This document shows positions 1 through 9,667 of a DNA stretch of 64,000 nucleotides, one piece after another. The notes beneath the pieces are model-generated. The model ran no database searches and was not told the origin of the DNA. It was given only the letters and a program-made list of their open reading frames with translations. The DNA is from Ilex aquifolium (Eukaryota; Streptophyta; Magnoliopsida; Aquifoliales; Aquifoliaceae), in assembly GCA_951799425.1 (NCBI GenBank), contig OX637393.1:620001-684000 (forward strand). The letters run 5' to 3'. Position 1 is the stretch's first letter; each line of letters opens with the position of its first letter. The translations under genes were made by a program, and so were the position numbers.

Positions 1-2
1 TC

Positions 3-1838
3 CCAGCCAAGAAGACAAAGTCATTGGCGTGGAACGACCTCCGTCGGAGACTCTCCGGGCGAGGGGGCGTGGAGGAATCCGAGGAGGGGTCTACACTCTC
101 TATAAGGAACAATAGGTCAGGACGTCCCATCAGACGCCGGGATGAGCAAGAAGTAAGATCTCGGTGCCAAGAGGATCTCCGGGTACATTTGAACTCCACC
201 CGAAGGGGCAACACCATGATAGAAGAAGACGCGGATGACGAGGTCATTCATTCGCCCTTCACCAAGGCTATCGCGAATATGGAGGTATCAAAGAAGTTTG
301 TCGTGCCAAGGTTTAAAGTTTATGACGGGCGATCAGACCCCGAAGCTCATTTAAGGCAGTACAAGCAAATGATGTCTCTTTACCATTCGGACCACCGATT
401 GCTGTGTCGGGTATTTTCAATGAGTCTAGGCGACTCTGCTATGAAGTGGTTTGAGACCCTTCCACCCGGCAGTATAGGGTCTTGGAAGGAGTTAACCAAG
501 CAATTCTTGGCTCGGTTCATTACAGGGAGTAAACGCCCGAAAGATGTCGGGTCGTTGTTAACTTTGAGACGAAAGGAAGGAGAGACTCTCCGCCAATATG
601 CTACCCGCTATTGGGAGGAAGTCAACGAGGTAGAGGGGTGCTCCGAAGTCATGGCGGCTGCCTCCTTCAGACTTGGCCTCTCGAGGGACACCGACCTCTA
701 TAGATCCTTGACAAAGAGGACGCCTACTGGCATGGGGGAGTTGATGGTCCAGATAAATAAGTACTCCAGAGTGGAAGACGAAATGCTGGGGGGCAAAGGA
801 AAACTCTTGGCCCCAAGGAGAAGAGAAGTTGAGAAAGGGGACCTCCCCCGAAAGGGATTGATGCCCTCATCTAGTGGCTCCTTCAAAGGGGTCCAAACCG
901 TGTTCAAGGAGCCCATTTACAGGCTGCTCAACAAGATTAAGAGGGAGCCCTTCTTTAAGTGGCCGCCTAAGATGCTAGGTGACCCGTCCACCAGGAATCA
1001 GAAAGTAAGGTGCTCATACCACCAGGATGTGGGACACCTCACCGAGGACTGTAGGGTTTACAAGTCCTTCCTGGAAAAGTTGGTACAGGAGGGGCACCTG
1101 AGGGAGTACATTGAGGAAGCGGCACCAAAGGAGACCCGTGTCGCCGATGGTCAGGTAAACGTTCAGGACAATGTCATCGATGTCATCCACGTATGTCCCA
1201 CGGATCGCCCAACGTCAAATACCCTCAGATCGGATCTTAAGAGAGTGACTTTCACAAGGAAGCTAGACGAGGAGAAGGGGGAACGACCCAGCAAGAGGGT
1301 CCGGGAAAGCAACAAGGACATCACATTCTCTAATGACGACCTGACTGGCGTCGTGCTGCCCCATGAGGACGCCTTGGTCCTCACCCTAAGGGTCGGCACC
1401 TTTGATGTCAAGAGAATCCTGGTGGACTCTGGGAGTTCCTCTGAAGTGATGTATTACGAAGTTCTGAAGCGCATGGGACTTGGCCCCCAGGATCTCGTCA
1501 AAGTGGACACACCCCTTGTCGGATTTAATGGCTCTTACGCCCTGCCCTTGGGCAAGATCACGCTACCCGTCGTCACAGGGCCAGTTACAATAAACACAGA
1601 ATTTGTGGTGATAGACTCTGATTCGCCTTACAACATAATCATGGGGCGCGCCTGGCTGCATGCACTAGGAGCGGTGCATTCCACCTACCACCAAAAGTTA
1701 AAGTTCCCAACTCCAGAGGGGGTAAAAGAAATACGTGGGGATCAGGCATCCGCCAAGACATGTTTTTACTCCGCTGTGAAGGCGGGAGTCGCCTCCAAGG
1801 AAAAGGAGCGGCCCCCAGAAGAACTGCTAAACAAATAG
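3..1838 (+). CDS. gag: Gag-protease polyprotein of the Tat element (5' partial)
   Basis: The frame is open from the window edge, so the true start lies upstream. Counting residues from position 24, a retrotransposon Gag domain occupies about 85-260, with the hallmark W/F-rich stretch near 140-165. A Cys/His cluster of zinc-knuckle type (CSYHQDVGHLTEDC) lies near 330. The pepsin-like protease follows, with the active-site DSG at 468-470 and a downstream hydrophobic flap region. Gag packages the element RNA into cytoplasmic particles and the protease processes the polyprotein. The pol frame starts about 60 bases further on. In this lineage gag-pro and pol are commonly carried in consecutive frames. 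Confidence 0.9.
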   Translation, partial: PAKKTKSLAWNDLRRRLSGRGGVEESEEGSTLSIRNNRSGRPIRRRDEQEVRSRCQEDLRVHLNSTRRGNTMIEEDADDEVIHSPFTKAIANMEVSKKFVVPRFKVYDGRSDPEAHLRQYKQMMSLYHSDHRLLCRVFSMSLGDSAMKWFETLPPGSIGSWKELTKQFLARFITGSKRPKDVGSLLTLRRKEGETLRQYATRYWEEVNEVEGCSEVMAAASFRLGLSRDTDLYRSLTKRTPTGMGELMVQINKYSRVEDEMLGGKGKLLAPRRREVEKGDLPRKGLMPSSSGSFKGVQTVFKEPIYRLLNKIKREPFFKWPPKMLGDPSTRNQKVRCSYHQDVGHLTEDCRVYKSFLEKLVQEGHLREYIEEAAPKETRVADGQVNVQDNVIDVIHVCPTDRPTSNTLRSDLKRVTFTRKLDEEKGERPSKRVRESNKDITFSNDDLTGVVLPHEDALVLTLRVGTFDVKRILVDSGSSSEVMYYEVLKRMGLGPQDLVKVDTPLVGFNGSYALPLGKITLPVVTGPVTINTEFVVIDSDSPYNIIMGRAWLHALGAVHSTYHQKLKFPTPEGVKEIRGDQASAKTCFYSAVKAGVASKEKERPPEELLNK

Positions 1839-1898
1839 CAATTACAGTCCGGGCGGCTCGGGGTCGACGAGCCGCGGATCGATCCGGCAGACAGATCC

Positions 1899-4800
1899 AT
1901 GGAGGATCTCCTGAAGATACCTTTGGTTGAAGGAGACGAGGAAAGATGCTTTTTGATTGGATCCACCATGTCCCACGTTGAGCAAAGGGAGATGACGGAT
2001 TTTTTGAGAAAGAATGCAGACGTGTTTGCATGGGATTCCATGGAGATGAAGGGGATAAGCCCCGACGTTATCACTCACAAGCTCCATGTTGACCCCGCCC
2101 ACAAACCGGTAAAGCAGAAGCCACGACGCATGGCTCCGCATCATGCCCAAGCAGTAAACGAGGAGGTGGAGAGGCTCCTGAAAGCCGACACCATCCGGGA
2201 AGTTCAATTCCCGGAATGGCTGTCCAACACCGTTTGTGCTAAGAAGAAAGGTGGGAAGTGGCGCGTGTGCGTAGACTTCACGGATCTGAACAAAGCCTGT
2301 CCCAAGGACGACTTCCCTCTCCCAAAGGTGGATCAACTGGTGGACGCCACGGCAGGGCATCAGCGCATGGCTTTCCTGGACGCCAGGGCAGGATACCATC
2401 AGATCCCCCTCCATCTATCTGACCAGGAGAAGACCGCGTTCATTACTCCCATGGGAGTTTATTGCTACAAGGTCATGCCTTTCGGCCTTAAGAACGCTGG
2501 GGCCACTTATCAGAGACTTATGAACCGGATGTTCAAGAGGCAGATAGGGGACACGATGGAAGTCTACATCGACGACATGCTGGTGAAGAGTCGAAGGAAG
2601 GATGATCACATCAGGGACCTGGAGGATACCTTCTCCACCCTGCGGAAGTATGGTTTGAAGCTAAACGCGGCAAAATGCGTCTTTGGAGTTGGATCTGGGA
2701 AGTTCCTAGGGTACTTGGTGAGCCGGCGAGGAGTCGAAGCCAATCCAGAACAAATACAAGCCGTCCTAGACGTTCAAAGCCCCCGGACGGTTCGGGAAGT
2801 CCAAAGACTCACGGGGATGTTGACAGCCCTAAACCGATTCATGTCTCGGTCGTCAGACAAATGCAAGCCCTTCTTCGATGCTATCAGAAGGTCCGGGAAG
2901 GGGACTTGGAACGATACATGTGGAGAAGCACTCGAAGGGATCAAGGAGTACCTTAGGGTCCTCCCAACCCTGTCTGTCCCGATGCCAGGGGAAACACTAT
3001 TCCTCTACCTGGCGGTGTCAGAATTCGCAGTTAGTGGAGTGTTAGTACACGAGCATGAACGCGAGCAAAAGCCAGTGTACTACGTAAGTAAGGCCTTGTT
3101 GGACGCTGAGACAAGGTACCTACCACTGGAGAAGTTGGCTTTAGCATTAATCACAGCTGCGAGGAAGCTGAGGCATTACTTCCAGGCCCATCCAATCATG
3201 GTCCGCACGGACCAACCTCTGAAGGCTATACTGAGAAAAGCCGACCTTTCAGGGAGGCTCGCCAAGTGGGCAGTAGAGATGGGGGAACATGATATCCGCT
3301 ATGAACCTCGTACTGCCATAAAAGGGCAAGTGTTAGCGGATTTCATAGCAGAATTCTCCAAGGAAAGACTCCTTTCCCCTCGAGGGGAACTCCCCGGCAC
3401 GGTCAGGCAACTTACATCTCCATCCCAGGAACCCTCCTGGAATCTCTTCGTGGACGGATCCTCCAACAACAGAGGTTCCGGCATAGGAGCATTGCTGGTC
3501 TCCCCGGAGGGAGTAGTCACGGAACAAGCTGTCCGGCTAGGATTCAAGGCATCCAATAATGAAGCGGAGTACGAGGCTCTAATTTCGGGGCTCAAACTCG
3601 CCGACGCTGCAGGGGCGGCAAGGCTGATAGTCCATTGCGACTCCATGTTAGTGGTAAATCAGATCAGCGGAGAATTCGAAGCAAAGGACTTTAGAATGAA
3701 GGCCTATTATCACAAAGCCGTGGCCTTGTTCCACAAATTTGAGAAAAGAGAAATCAAGCAGATACCCCGGGCCGAGAATGCCCATGCCGACGCCTTAGCT
3801 TGTCTGGCCTCGGCCCTGGACTCCACCACGACGCGAAGAATCACCGTGGAGTACCTTCCGGGTCCCGCCATAGATCCAGTTCCTTTGGTGACTGTCATTG
3901 AGCAAGGGGAAAAGCCTCCTAGCTGGATGGATCCATTGCTTGGGTTCCTCCTCTCCGAGATACTCCCTGAGTGTCCAAAGGAAGCCAGGAAGATAAAGAT
4001 GAAGGCCCCAAGGTTCTGGGCTTCTCCGGATCAGAGGCTGTATCGAAAGTCACTTTCCGGGCCGTATTTACTCTGTGTCCGTGAAGACGAGGTTGAACCA
4101 CTCTTATATGAGGTACATGAAGGCATATGTGGGGGGCACTCAGGAGGACGAACCATGGCCCACCGCATCATGTCACAGGGGTACTGGTGGCCGCGAATGC
4201 AGAGGGATGCACAGGCATACGTTCAAAAATGTGACCAATGTCAGAGGTTCGCCCCGGCTATTCGACAGCCAGCCGGGGACTTGCATCCATTGACTTGTCC
4301 CTGGCCGTTCGCCCAGTGGGGACTTGACTTGGTTGGGCCCCTCCCTAAGGCCCCAGGCAACAAAAGATTCCTGATAGTGGGAACTGACTACTTCACAAAA
4401 TGGGTCGAGGCTGAGCCTCTGACTCATATCAGGGATGTGGACACCAAGAAGTTTGTGTGGAAAAACATAGTTACAAGATTCGGGATCCCCCGCGCCCTTG
4501 TGTCTGACAACGGAACGCAATTCAACAGCGGACCTTTCAAGTCCTTTTGTGAGCACCTCAAAATTCGAAACTATTATTCTACTCCCGCGTACCCTCAAGG
4601 AAACGGACAAGCCGAGTCCTCGAACAAAGCCATTGTCAATAGTATCAAGAAAAGGCTGGAAAAAGCCAAGGGAAAGTGGGTGGAGGAGCTCCTCAACGTC
4701 CTATGGACGTACAGAACCACCCCTCGCAGGTCAACAGGGGAGACGCCATATGCCCTCGCATACGGGGTTGAAGCAGTCATCCCTCTTGAAGTGGGTCTTT

Positions 4801-5162
4801 CCACTATAAGGACATTGGCCTTTGACACAGGAGACAACGACCGCCAACTCGGCCTGGATGTAGACCTCGTGGAGGAGAAGAGGGAAATGGCAGCCTTGAA
4901 GCTGGCCAAATACCAGGAAGGGGTGTCCAGGCTCTATAATAGAAAGGTCAAGACTCGGGAATTCAAAGTAGGTGACCTTGTGCTCAGGAGGGTGGTGGCA
5001 AACACCCGAGACCCGGCGGATGGCAAGCTGGGGCCCAACTGGGAGGGTCCATACAAGGTCACGTCAGCAGGAAGCTCCGGCTCGTATGAGTTGCAAGACA
5101 TGGAAGGAAACAATGTAAAAAGACCATGGAATGTAATGAATTTGAAAAAGTATTTCTTTTGA
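1899..5162 (+). CDS. pol: Pol polyprotein: RT, RNase H, archaeal-type RNase H, integrase
   Basis: The frame is about 1087 residues long. Reverse transcriptase covers roughly 90-330, with the catalytic YIDD box at 223-226. The Ty3-type RNase H follows at about 360-480. A second, archaeal-type RNase H begins near 515 with FVDGSS (Asp at 519). The integrase has an HHCC zinc region near 725-775 and a complete catalytic triad: Asp810, Asp870 and Glu906, with the usual 35-residue gap between the last two. The C-terminal part holds the gypsy GPY-like region. The products copy the RNA into DNA and insert it in the nucleus. The start at 1899 is the first ATG of the frame; real expression probably depends on the upstream gag frame. 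Confidence 0.92.
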   Translation: MEDLLKIPLVEGDEERCFLIGSTMSHVEQREMTDFLRKNADVFAWDSMEMKGISPDVITHKLHVDPAHKPVKQKPRRMAPHHAQAVNEEVERLLKADTIREVQFPEWLSNTVCAKKKGGKWRVCVDFTDLNKACPKDDFPLPKVDQLVDATAGHQRMAFLDARAGYHQIPLHLSDQEKTAFITPMGVYCYKVMPFGLKNAGATYQRLMNRMFKRQIGDTMEVYIDDMLVKSRRKDDHIRDLEDTFSTLRKYGLKLNAAKCVFGVGSGKFLGYLVSRRGVEANPEQIQAVLDVQSPRTVREVQRLTGMLTALNRFMSRSSDKCKPFFDAIRRSGKGTWNDTCGEALEGIKEYLRVLPTLSVPMPGETLFLYLAVSEFAVSGVLVHEHEREQKPVYYVSKALLDAETRYLPLEKLALALITAARKLRHYFQAHPIMVRTDQPLKAILRKADLSGRLAKWAVEMGEHDIRYEPRTAIKGQVLADFIAEFSKERLLSPRGELPGTVRQLTSPSQEPSWNLFVDGSSNNRGSGIGALLVSPEGVVTEQAVRLGFKASNNEAEYEALISGLKLADAAGAARLIVHCDSMLVVNQISGEFEAKDFRMKAYYHKAVALFHKFEKREIKQIPRAENAHADALACLASALDSTTTRRITVEYLPGPAIDPVPLVTVIEQGEKPPSWMDPLLGFLLSEILPECPKEARKIKMKAPRFWASPDQRLYRKSLSGPYLLCVREDEVEPLLYEVHEGICGGHSGGRTMAHRIMSQGYWWPRMQRDAQAYVQKCDQCQRFAPAIRQPAGDLHPLTCPWPFAQWGLDLVGPLPKAPGNKRFLIVGTDYFTKWVEAEPLTHIRDVDTKKFVWKNIVTRFGIPRALVSDNGTQFNSGPFKSFCEHLKIRNYYSTPAYPQGNGQAESSNKAIVNSIKKRLEKAKGKWVEELLNVLWTYRTTPRRSTGETPYALAYGVEAVIPLEVGLSTIRTLAFDTGDNDRQLGLDVDLVEEKREMAALKLAKYQEGVSRLYNRKVKTREFKVGDLVLRRVVANTRDPADGKLGPNWEGPYKVTSAGSSGSYELQDMEGNNVKRPWNVMNLKKYFF

Positions 5163-5557
5163 TGTTCGAGTCTTATAGTAATCATTTTCCTGGAAAATGC
5201 ATAACCCCGAGGGTACGGAGTCCCGAACCCCTGTCTCCAAACAAACAAACAAGTAAAAGTTTCCCGAGGGGGACATGGTCCCGAGGGAAACGTTACCCCG
5301 AGTGACAGACGCGTCGGGGTGGTACCCGAGCAGGTGCCCAATGGAAGAAAATCAAACCCCGATGGGAAGAAACACCCGACACTTCTTGCTTAAATAAAGT
5401 ACTTAGTGTGTGTATCCCTGGAGTTCACAAGAGGAGTACGTTGGAAAAAGTATGTAGGAAAACAAAGTTCAAATTTCATTTCCAAAATGGGGCTTTGCGT
5501 CCCCCGAGCTACAGGTTGAAAATAAAAAGTTACATAAACGAGGGAAAAAAGCCTAAA
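5163..5557. other. Spacer between pol and the antisense gene of the Tat element
   Basis: This stretch is non-coding and internal to the element. It contains recurring CCCGAG / CCCCGAG words and an AATAAA-like signal near 5395 that could serve sense-strand RNA. I see no gene here. Confidence 0.5.
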
Positions 5558-8039
5558 CTACTGCGCTGGGGGCTCAGTCACTTCTCCACCGATGTTGCCC
5601 CCTATCTCTCCAAAGAGCTCATCGATGCTGGCAGATAGAGTGTCCGCAGCAGGGGCGTCGGCGGGGGGCACAGAGGCAGAAATAGGTGCCGGGGGATTAG
5701 GAGCCGTCTGCTCCACATTTGCACCGTCGGCAGAAACTTCCCCCGAGGCGGCTGCTATTTCCTCAGAAGGAACGTACTTGTGTTCCTGAAAAAGTGGAGA
5801 GTCCTCAGGCACCTCGGCGGCTCTCAGACCCGCATCCCAGCCCAGTTTGAAAAACTCTTTCTTCTGCTCCTCGAAGGCCACCAGGATGTCGTCGGCGCAC
5901 TGGTCAACGATCTCCTGCTGGGTCTTGTTAGCAGCTTCCAATGCTGCCCGGACCTTGTCCAGCTCCTGGGTGAGTGCAGAACAAGTCTGCTCTGACTCTG
6001 CCACCTTGGCTTCCGCCGCCGAGAGTTGCTTGGTGGATTCCGTGATTTTCTTCTCGGCATCGGCTAGGGACGCATTGGTTTTCTGAAGCTTGGTCTTGGC
6101 ACCCTCGGCCTCCTTCAGAAGTGCAGCTATTTGTGCAGACTGAGAAGACAAAGTTTTGTCTCTCGCTGCCACTTCCTCCTTCGCCGTTGCAAGAGCAGCC
6201 TGAGCCTCAGATTTTTGCTTCTCTGAGTCCTGGAGCACGTCCCGTTGGGAGTAGAAGCGGTCGGCAATAGCAGAGACTTGCTGAGCAGTCTGCAAAGAAG
6301 GTGGGAAGTCAGCACAGTTGATGAAACAAGGAAGTGAAAGGAGAAAATTGACTTAGACACTCACCACCAAGGAATTCTGGATGATGTTACGAAGAAGTTG
6401 ATTCAGTGGCCTGCCTCGGTGCTCCTCCATGTCGCCATGAAAGAGGAGGGTCTCACTCACAGCATAGGCCACGTAAGGAGAATGGATGATTGAATCAGAC
6501 TCTCGGATCGGATTGCCTTCACGATCCCGAACCCGAGGACGCCATTCCGCCGCTTGAGTCATTGGCACTGAAGGGGAAGGCGGAGTTGTGCCAGGAGTTG
6601 ATGATGACGAAGTAGGAGCGGGAGTACCCCTACCCCGACCGGCCACATCATGTTTCTGCTTCACTCTCCTTTCCTCCTCGGCGCGGGGGTCTCTTTCTCG
6701 GCCCCGGCCGCGCCCCGAAGGTACAGAAGGGGAAGGAGGAGGAGGAAGGTTGGAACGAGAAGTCCCCCTCGGTGGTGGAGGAGGAACGACTGGTGGAGTC
6801 CCTCTTGGCGGTGGGGGGGGAGGTTCATTGGAACTAGTTCCTCGGCCCCGACTGTCTTTGAGGGCGGCTCGTTTCTTAATCAAGTTCAAGTCCAAGCGAT
6901 AACCAGACATCGCAACTTCAAGAGCGTCCTCTGTGTTCAAGCTCTCAAGAACTTCGAAATTTGGCCAAGTCTCCCTCGCCGACGTGCTGGGCTCAGCACC
7001 GGTGGTAGCAGCAGGACCCCTTATCTCAACGATCTCGTCTTCCTCCTCAGCAGCTGTACCCTCGGCGACCCCCTCTACCTCGGCTTCAGTGTCCCTGTCG
7101 GGGTCGTTCTCCAAGTTCGCCTCAGTGGGCTCCTCTTCTGCCAAGGGATCGTAGTTGTGAGGTGTTTGGCTAAACTTCTTGTACCCCGGGGTGTAGTCAA
7201 GGAGGAGATGGGCAGCACGACCCAGGCCCTTGTTCCCCAAGAAGTTCCAGACGAAGCTGATGTCACCGATGTTCACTTGGTTCCGAGGAAGAGCAGTTGT
7301 CTCGGAGTCGGGGATCCCTGCAAACAAAACAATCATCAGCCGAAGAACATTGGAGGAAAAGCAGAAAAGTAGACAAGAGAAGGGCCGACGTACTCGTAGT
7401 CCTCCACTGCTTGGGACACCACAAGTCAGCGGCGTATTCTGGACCAGGCCCTTTCTCCCATTGACCACCGAAGATGAGGAGGTCATCCTTGTACCCTTTG
7501 TCGGAATCTGGAAGGTGGGTGACAAGGTACATGGTGGTATCCCGAGCCTTGAGGTAGTACATTTGTTGGGGCATGACCCTCACCAAGGCATAACAGAAGA
7601 GAATGTCGTCCAAGCCGAGGTGAAGGTCATGACGCTCGTTCAAGGCAATGACACCCATGATGATCCTAAAGGTGTTAAGGCAACACTGCCCCGGGAAGAG
7701 TCGAAAACGGTGGAGGAAACGGAGGAGGATAGGGTGGAGAGGGAACCTAACTCCGCCCTCCATTATGGCCTTCGTATAGAAGGGCATCTCAGCCTCGGTG
7801 CCGACATCTACTTTGTGCTTTTTTGGGTCAAACTTATCTATTGTGACCTCGGGGGGAATGGAGTAGTGGGTCCTAAAATTTACTATTTGCTGCTTGCTCT
7901 CTACGGTGTACTTGCGAGGCCGAGAGGAACCAGCCTCGTCTGCCTCGGGGACCTTCTTGGGACGACGTTTAGTCATGTACTCGGGGACAAGATGATCCTC
8001 GGGGGTGTTCTCTCTGCTTGGTACACTCACTGGGCTCAA
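5558..8039 (-). CDS. Antisense gene of the Tat element (gypsy-type putative plant transposon protein)
   Basis: Three overlapping open stretches on the minus strand (8039-7263, 7525-6353, 6295-5558) read opposite to gag-pol. The first resembles the plant 'putative gypsy type transposon' domain (PF04195 type), with a conserved block around ILFCYALVRVMP. The middle is acidic and then rich in Pro, Arg and Gly. The last is a long coiled coil of Glu, Ala and Lys heptads. The junctions carry GT...AG ends near 7394/7321 and 6362/6294, consistent with introns. Antisense ORFs at this site are known in Tat elements, but their function is unknown. A TATA box stands upstream at 8351-8357. It is intrinsic to the element and not a captured host gene as far as I can tell. 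Confidence 0.75.
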
Positions 8040-8350
8040 CGGAAGGAAGACCGGTGGACGGAGTATGAACAGGCAGGGTCACTCTTGACACAGACGAAGG
8101 AGAAGAAGGCGACTGGTCGCCGGAAAAACGAAGAAAATAGAGGAAAGAAAACGAGTAATGCAAGGAGACTCACCGGAATGAGGAATGAAGAAGGAAGCGG
8201 TGGCGGCAGAGGGCTGTGGTCTTCAGAAGAAAACGTCAAATGAGGCGGCGAAGTGAATCAGTTGCAGCGACTCTCCGGCGAACTTTCCGGCGATGAATAG
8301 CTCTGCAGAGTTAGCTTTCGAGAACGAAGCACGGATGAACTAAGTGTTGT

Positions 8351-8357
8351 TTATATA
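8351..8357 (-). promoter_or_regulatory. TATA box for the antisense gene
   Basis: Minus-strand CTATATAAACA lies about 310 bases upstream of the first ATG of the antisense frame and just inside the element from the 3' LTR. The local sequence is otherwise GC-rich, so the match stands out. It would direct transcription opposite to the LTR promoter. Confidence 0.5.
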
Positions 8358-8507
8358 GTACCTGTCCCCATCATTGCGCACGAAGCACGATGAGGGGCGC
8401 ATTTAATGCGCACGATCTCCGAAGAGGGGATTGCGGCTGCAGAAGTGATGGAGTTGGTGAGCCCTCTCACCTTCTCCACGACACGTGTCCTCTGTCGTAC
8501 GAAGGCC

Positions 8508-8524
8508 AAGGGCTGGGGGGCAGT
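8508..8524 (+). other. Polypurine tract of the Tat element
   Basis: The purine-rich run GGGCTGGGGGGCAGT lies directly before the TG that begins the 3' LTR. This is the expected site of plus-strand priming in LTR elements. Confidence 0.6.
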
Positions 8525-9667
8525 TGATGGGACATTCTGTGGGTTCAGCAGATGGTAACGCGTGTTCTCGGGGGATCACCGTGCTCCGACGACTGATGTC
8601 ATGACACACGTCCTCGGCGTCGTGTGATCCCGGTACCTGAATGGTGACACGTGTCCTCGGCGACCGGATACCACTGGGTGGTTTAGATTGATGACACGTA
8701 ATCTCGGCACTCAATGAACCTCGGTGCTGCCTCATCTCACACGTGTCCTCGGTGCCTATGTCTTCTCGGGATATGAGGGCCCGGTACACGTCATCTCGGC
8801 TCCAAAAGCTCCCCGACGTCTCCGGCTTATAGAAACTAAGGTGAGGAAGGAGTCACTGGCTTGTCCTTTCCGTCAACTCAGTAAGGCAGGCAGGGTAAGC
8901 AGAGTTGGCAACCAAGGGGATAAGGACACGTAGTACTGTGAGCAGAGCGGTACATAGCTTTACACAAAGGTCCCAGTCATTGTCCGGGTATACAGGGGAT
9001 CATTTAATAAACATTCAGTATGATGGGATGTCCTTGATGACTGGGATAGCCCGGAAAGGGGCGCATTAAGTGCTACAAAGATCAAGCATTCAATACATTT
9101 GCATAGGGATAAGAGCATTTATTGCTCGGGCGCCCGAGGGAAGGGGCATTGATTGGTCGGGACTCCGAGCAGTTAAGAGCCTTCAAATATCTCTGCAAAA
9201 GGGGGAAAACGCTTCCCCATGACTGACATCTCCTACTGTGCACTAGTCTGCAATGATTACTACCAACAAAGGTATAAATAGCCCTCTGAGAGGCAAATCG
9301 AAGGTACGCAACACATGCAAACAAGTGTGCTCCGAATACTCTCCCTCCCAAAAACGACTACTGACTTGTCCGTCGGAGGGGAAACGCCGGAGACACTCCG
9401 GCGCCCTTCTAACTCTTCTTTTCGTGTCCAGGAGAAGCCGGCGTCCAACACCGTTTGTGAGGCTTAGTTCAACCGTTCCACAAGGAGGAGCCACTGTCAA
9501 TCCAACCAGTTCCTTTTGGCCTACGTCACGCCAATCCACTTCACCGCTAGGATTCGACGTCAACGGTCAAGACGAGTTCGCCCTAGTCCTGCTTCTACTC
9601 GAACATTTATATTGTGCAAAAATCTGTACGCACAAATTACATTGACATTCCCTAACATTTAGTTTTA
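8525..9667 (+). repeat. 3' LTR of the Tat element
   Basis: The LTR starts TGATGGGACATT after the polypurine tract and ends ACATTCCCTAACA, giving the canonical TG...CA ends with a short imperfect inverted repeat. Its length is about 1143 bases. The U3 part holds several ACACGTG-centred words, and a TATA box at 9273-9280 places the RNA start near 9300. The five bases after it (TTTAG) are the likely target duplication, but the left partner is outside the window. Confidence 0.72.
9273..9280 (+). promoter_or_regulatory. LTR promoter TATA box
   Basis: TATAAATA inside the LTR, about 390 bases before its end, fits the U3/R border of a Tat LTR. Confidence 0.6.

Larger units (their letters stand above)
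1..9667 (+). mobile_element. Ty3/gypsy LTR retrotransposon, Tat lineage, 5' part outside window
   Basis: The order gag, aspartic protease, reverse transcriptase, RNase H, a second archaeal-type RNase H, integrase, a large antisense gene, polypurine tract and 3' LTR is typical of the Tat lineage of plant Ty3/gypsy elements. The second RNase H and the antisense gene between integrase and 3' LTR separate it from Athila and from chromoviruses. The left edge cuts inside the gag frame, so the 5' LTR, primer binding site and gag start are not seen. The visible part looks largely whole, with long open frames, which suggests a fairly young insertion. Its age cannot be given without the 5' LTR. The right end is taken as 9667, where the LTR ends in CA. 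Base composition is clearly richer in GC than the flanking spacer. Confidence 0.93.

Noticed and set aside
6650-7372. Plus-strand ORF of 240 codons inside the Tat element
   Set aside because: It is the complement of the antisense gene, Arg/Trp-rich because of GC-rich codons on the other strand, with no domain.
7230-8243. Plus-strand ORF of 337 codons
   Set aside because: It lies exactly opposite the conserved antisense domain and spans its predicted intron. The minus strand carries the recognisable motifs.
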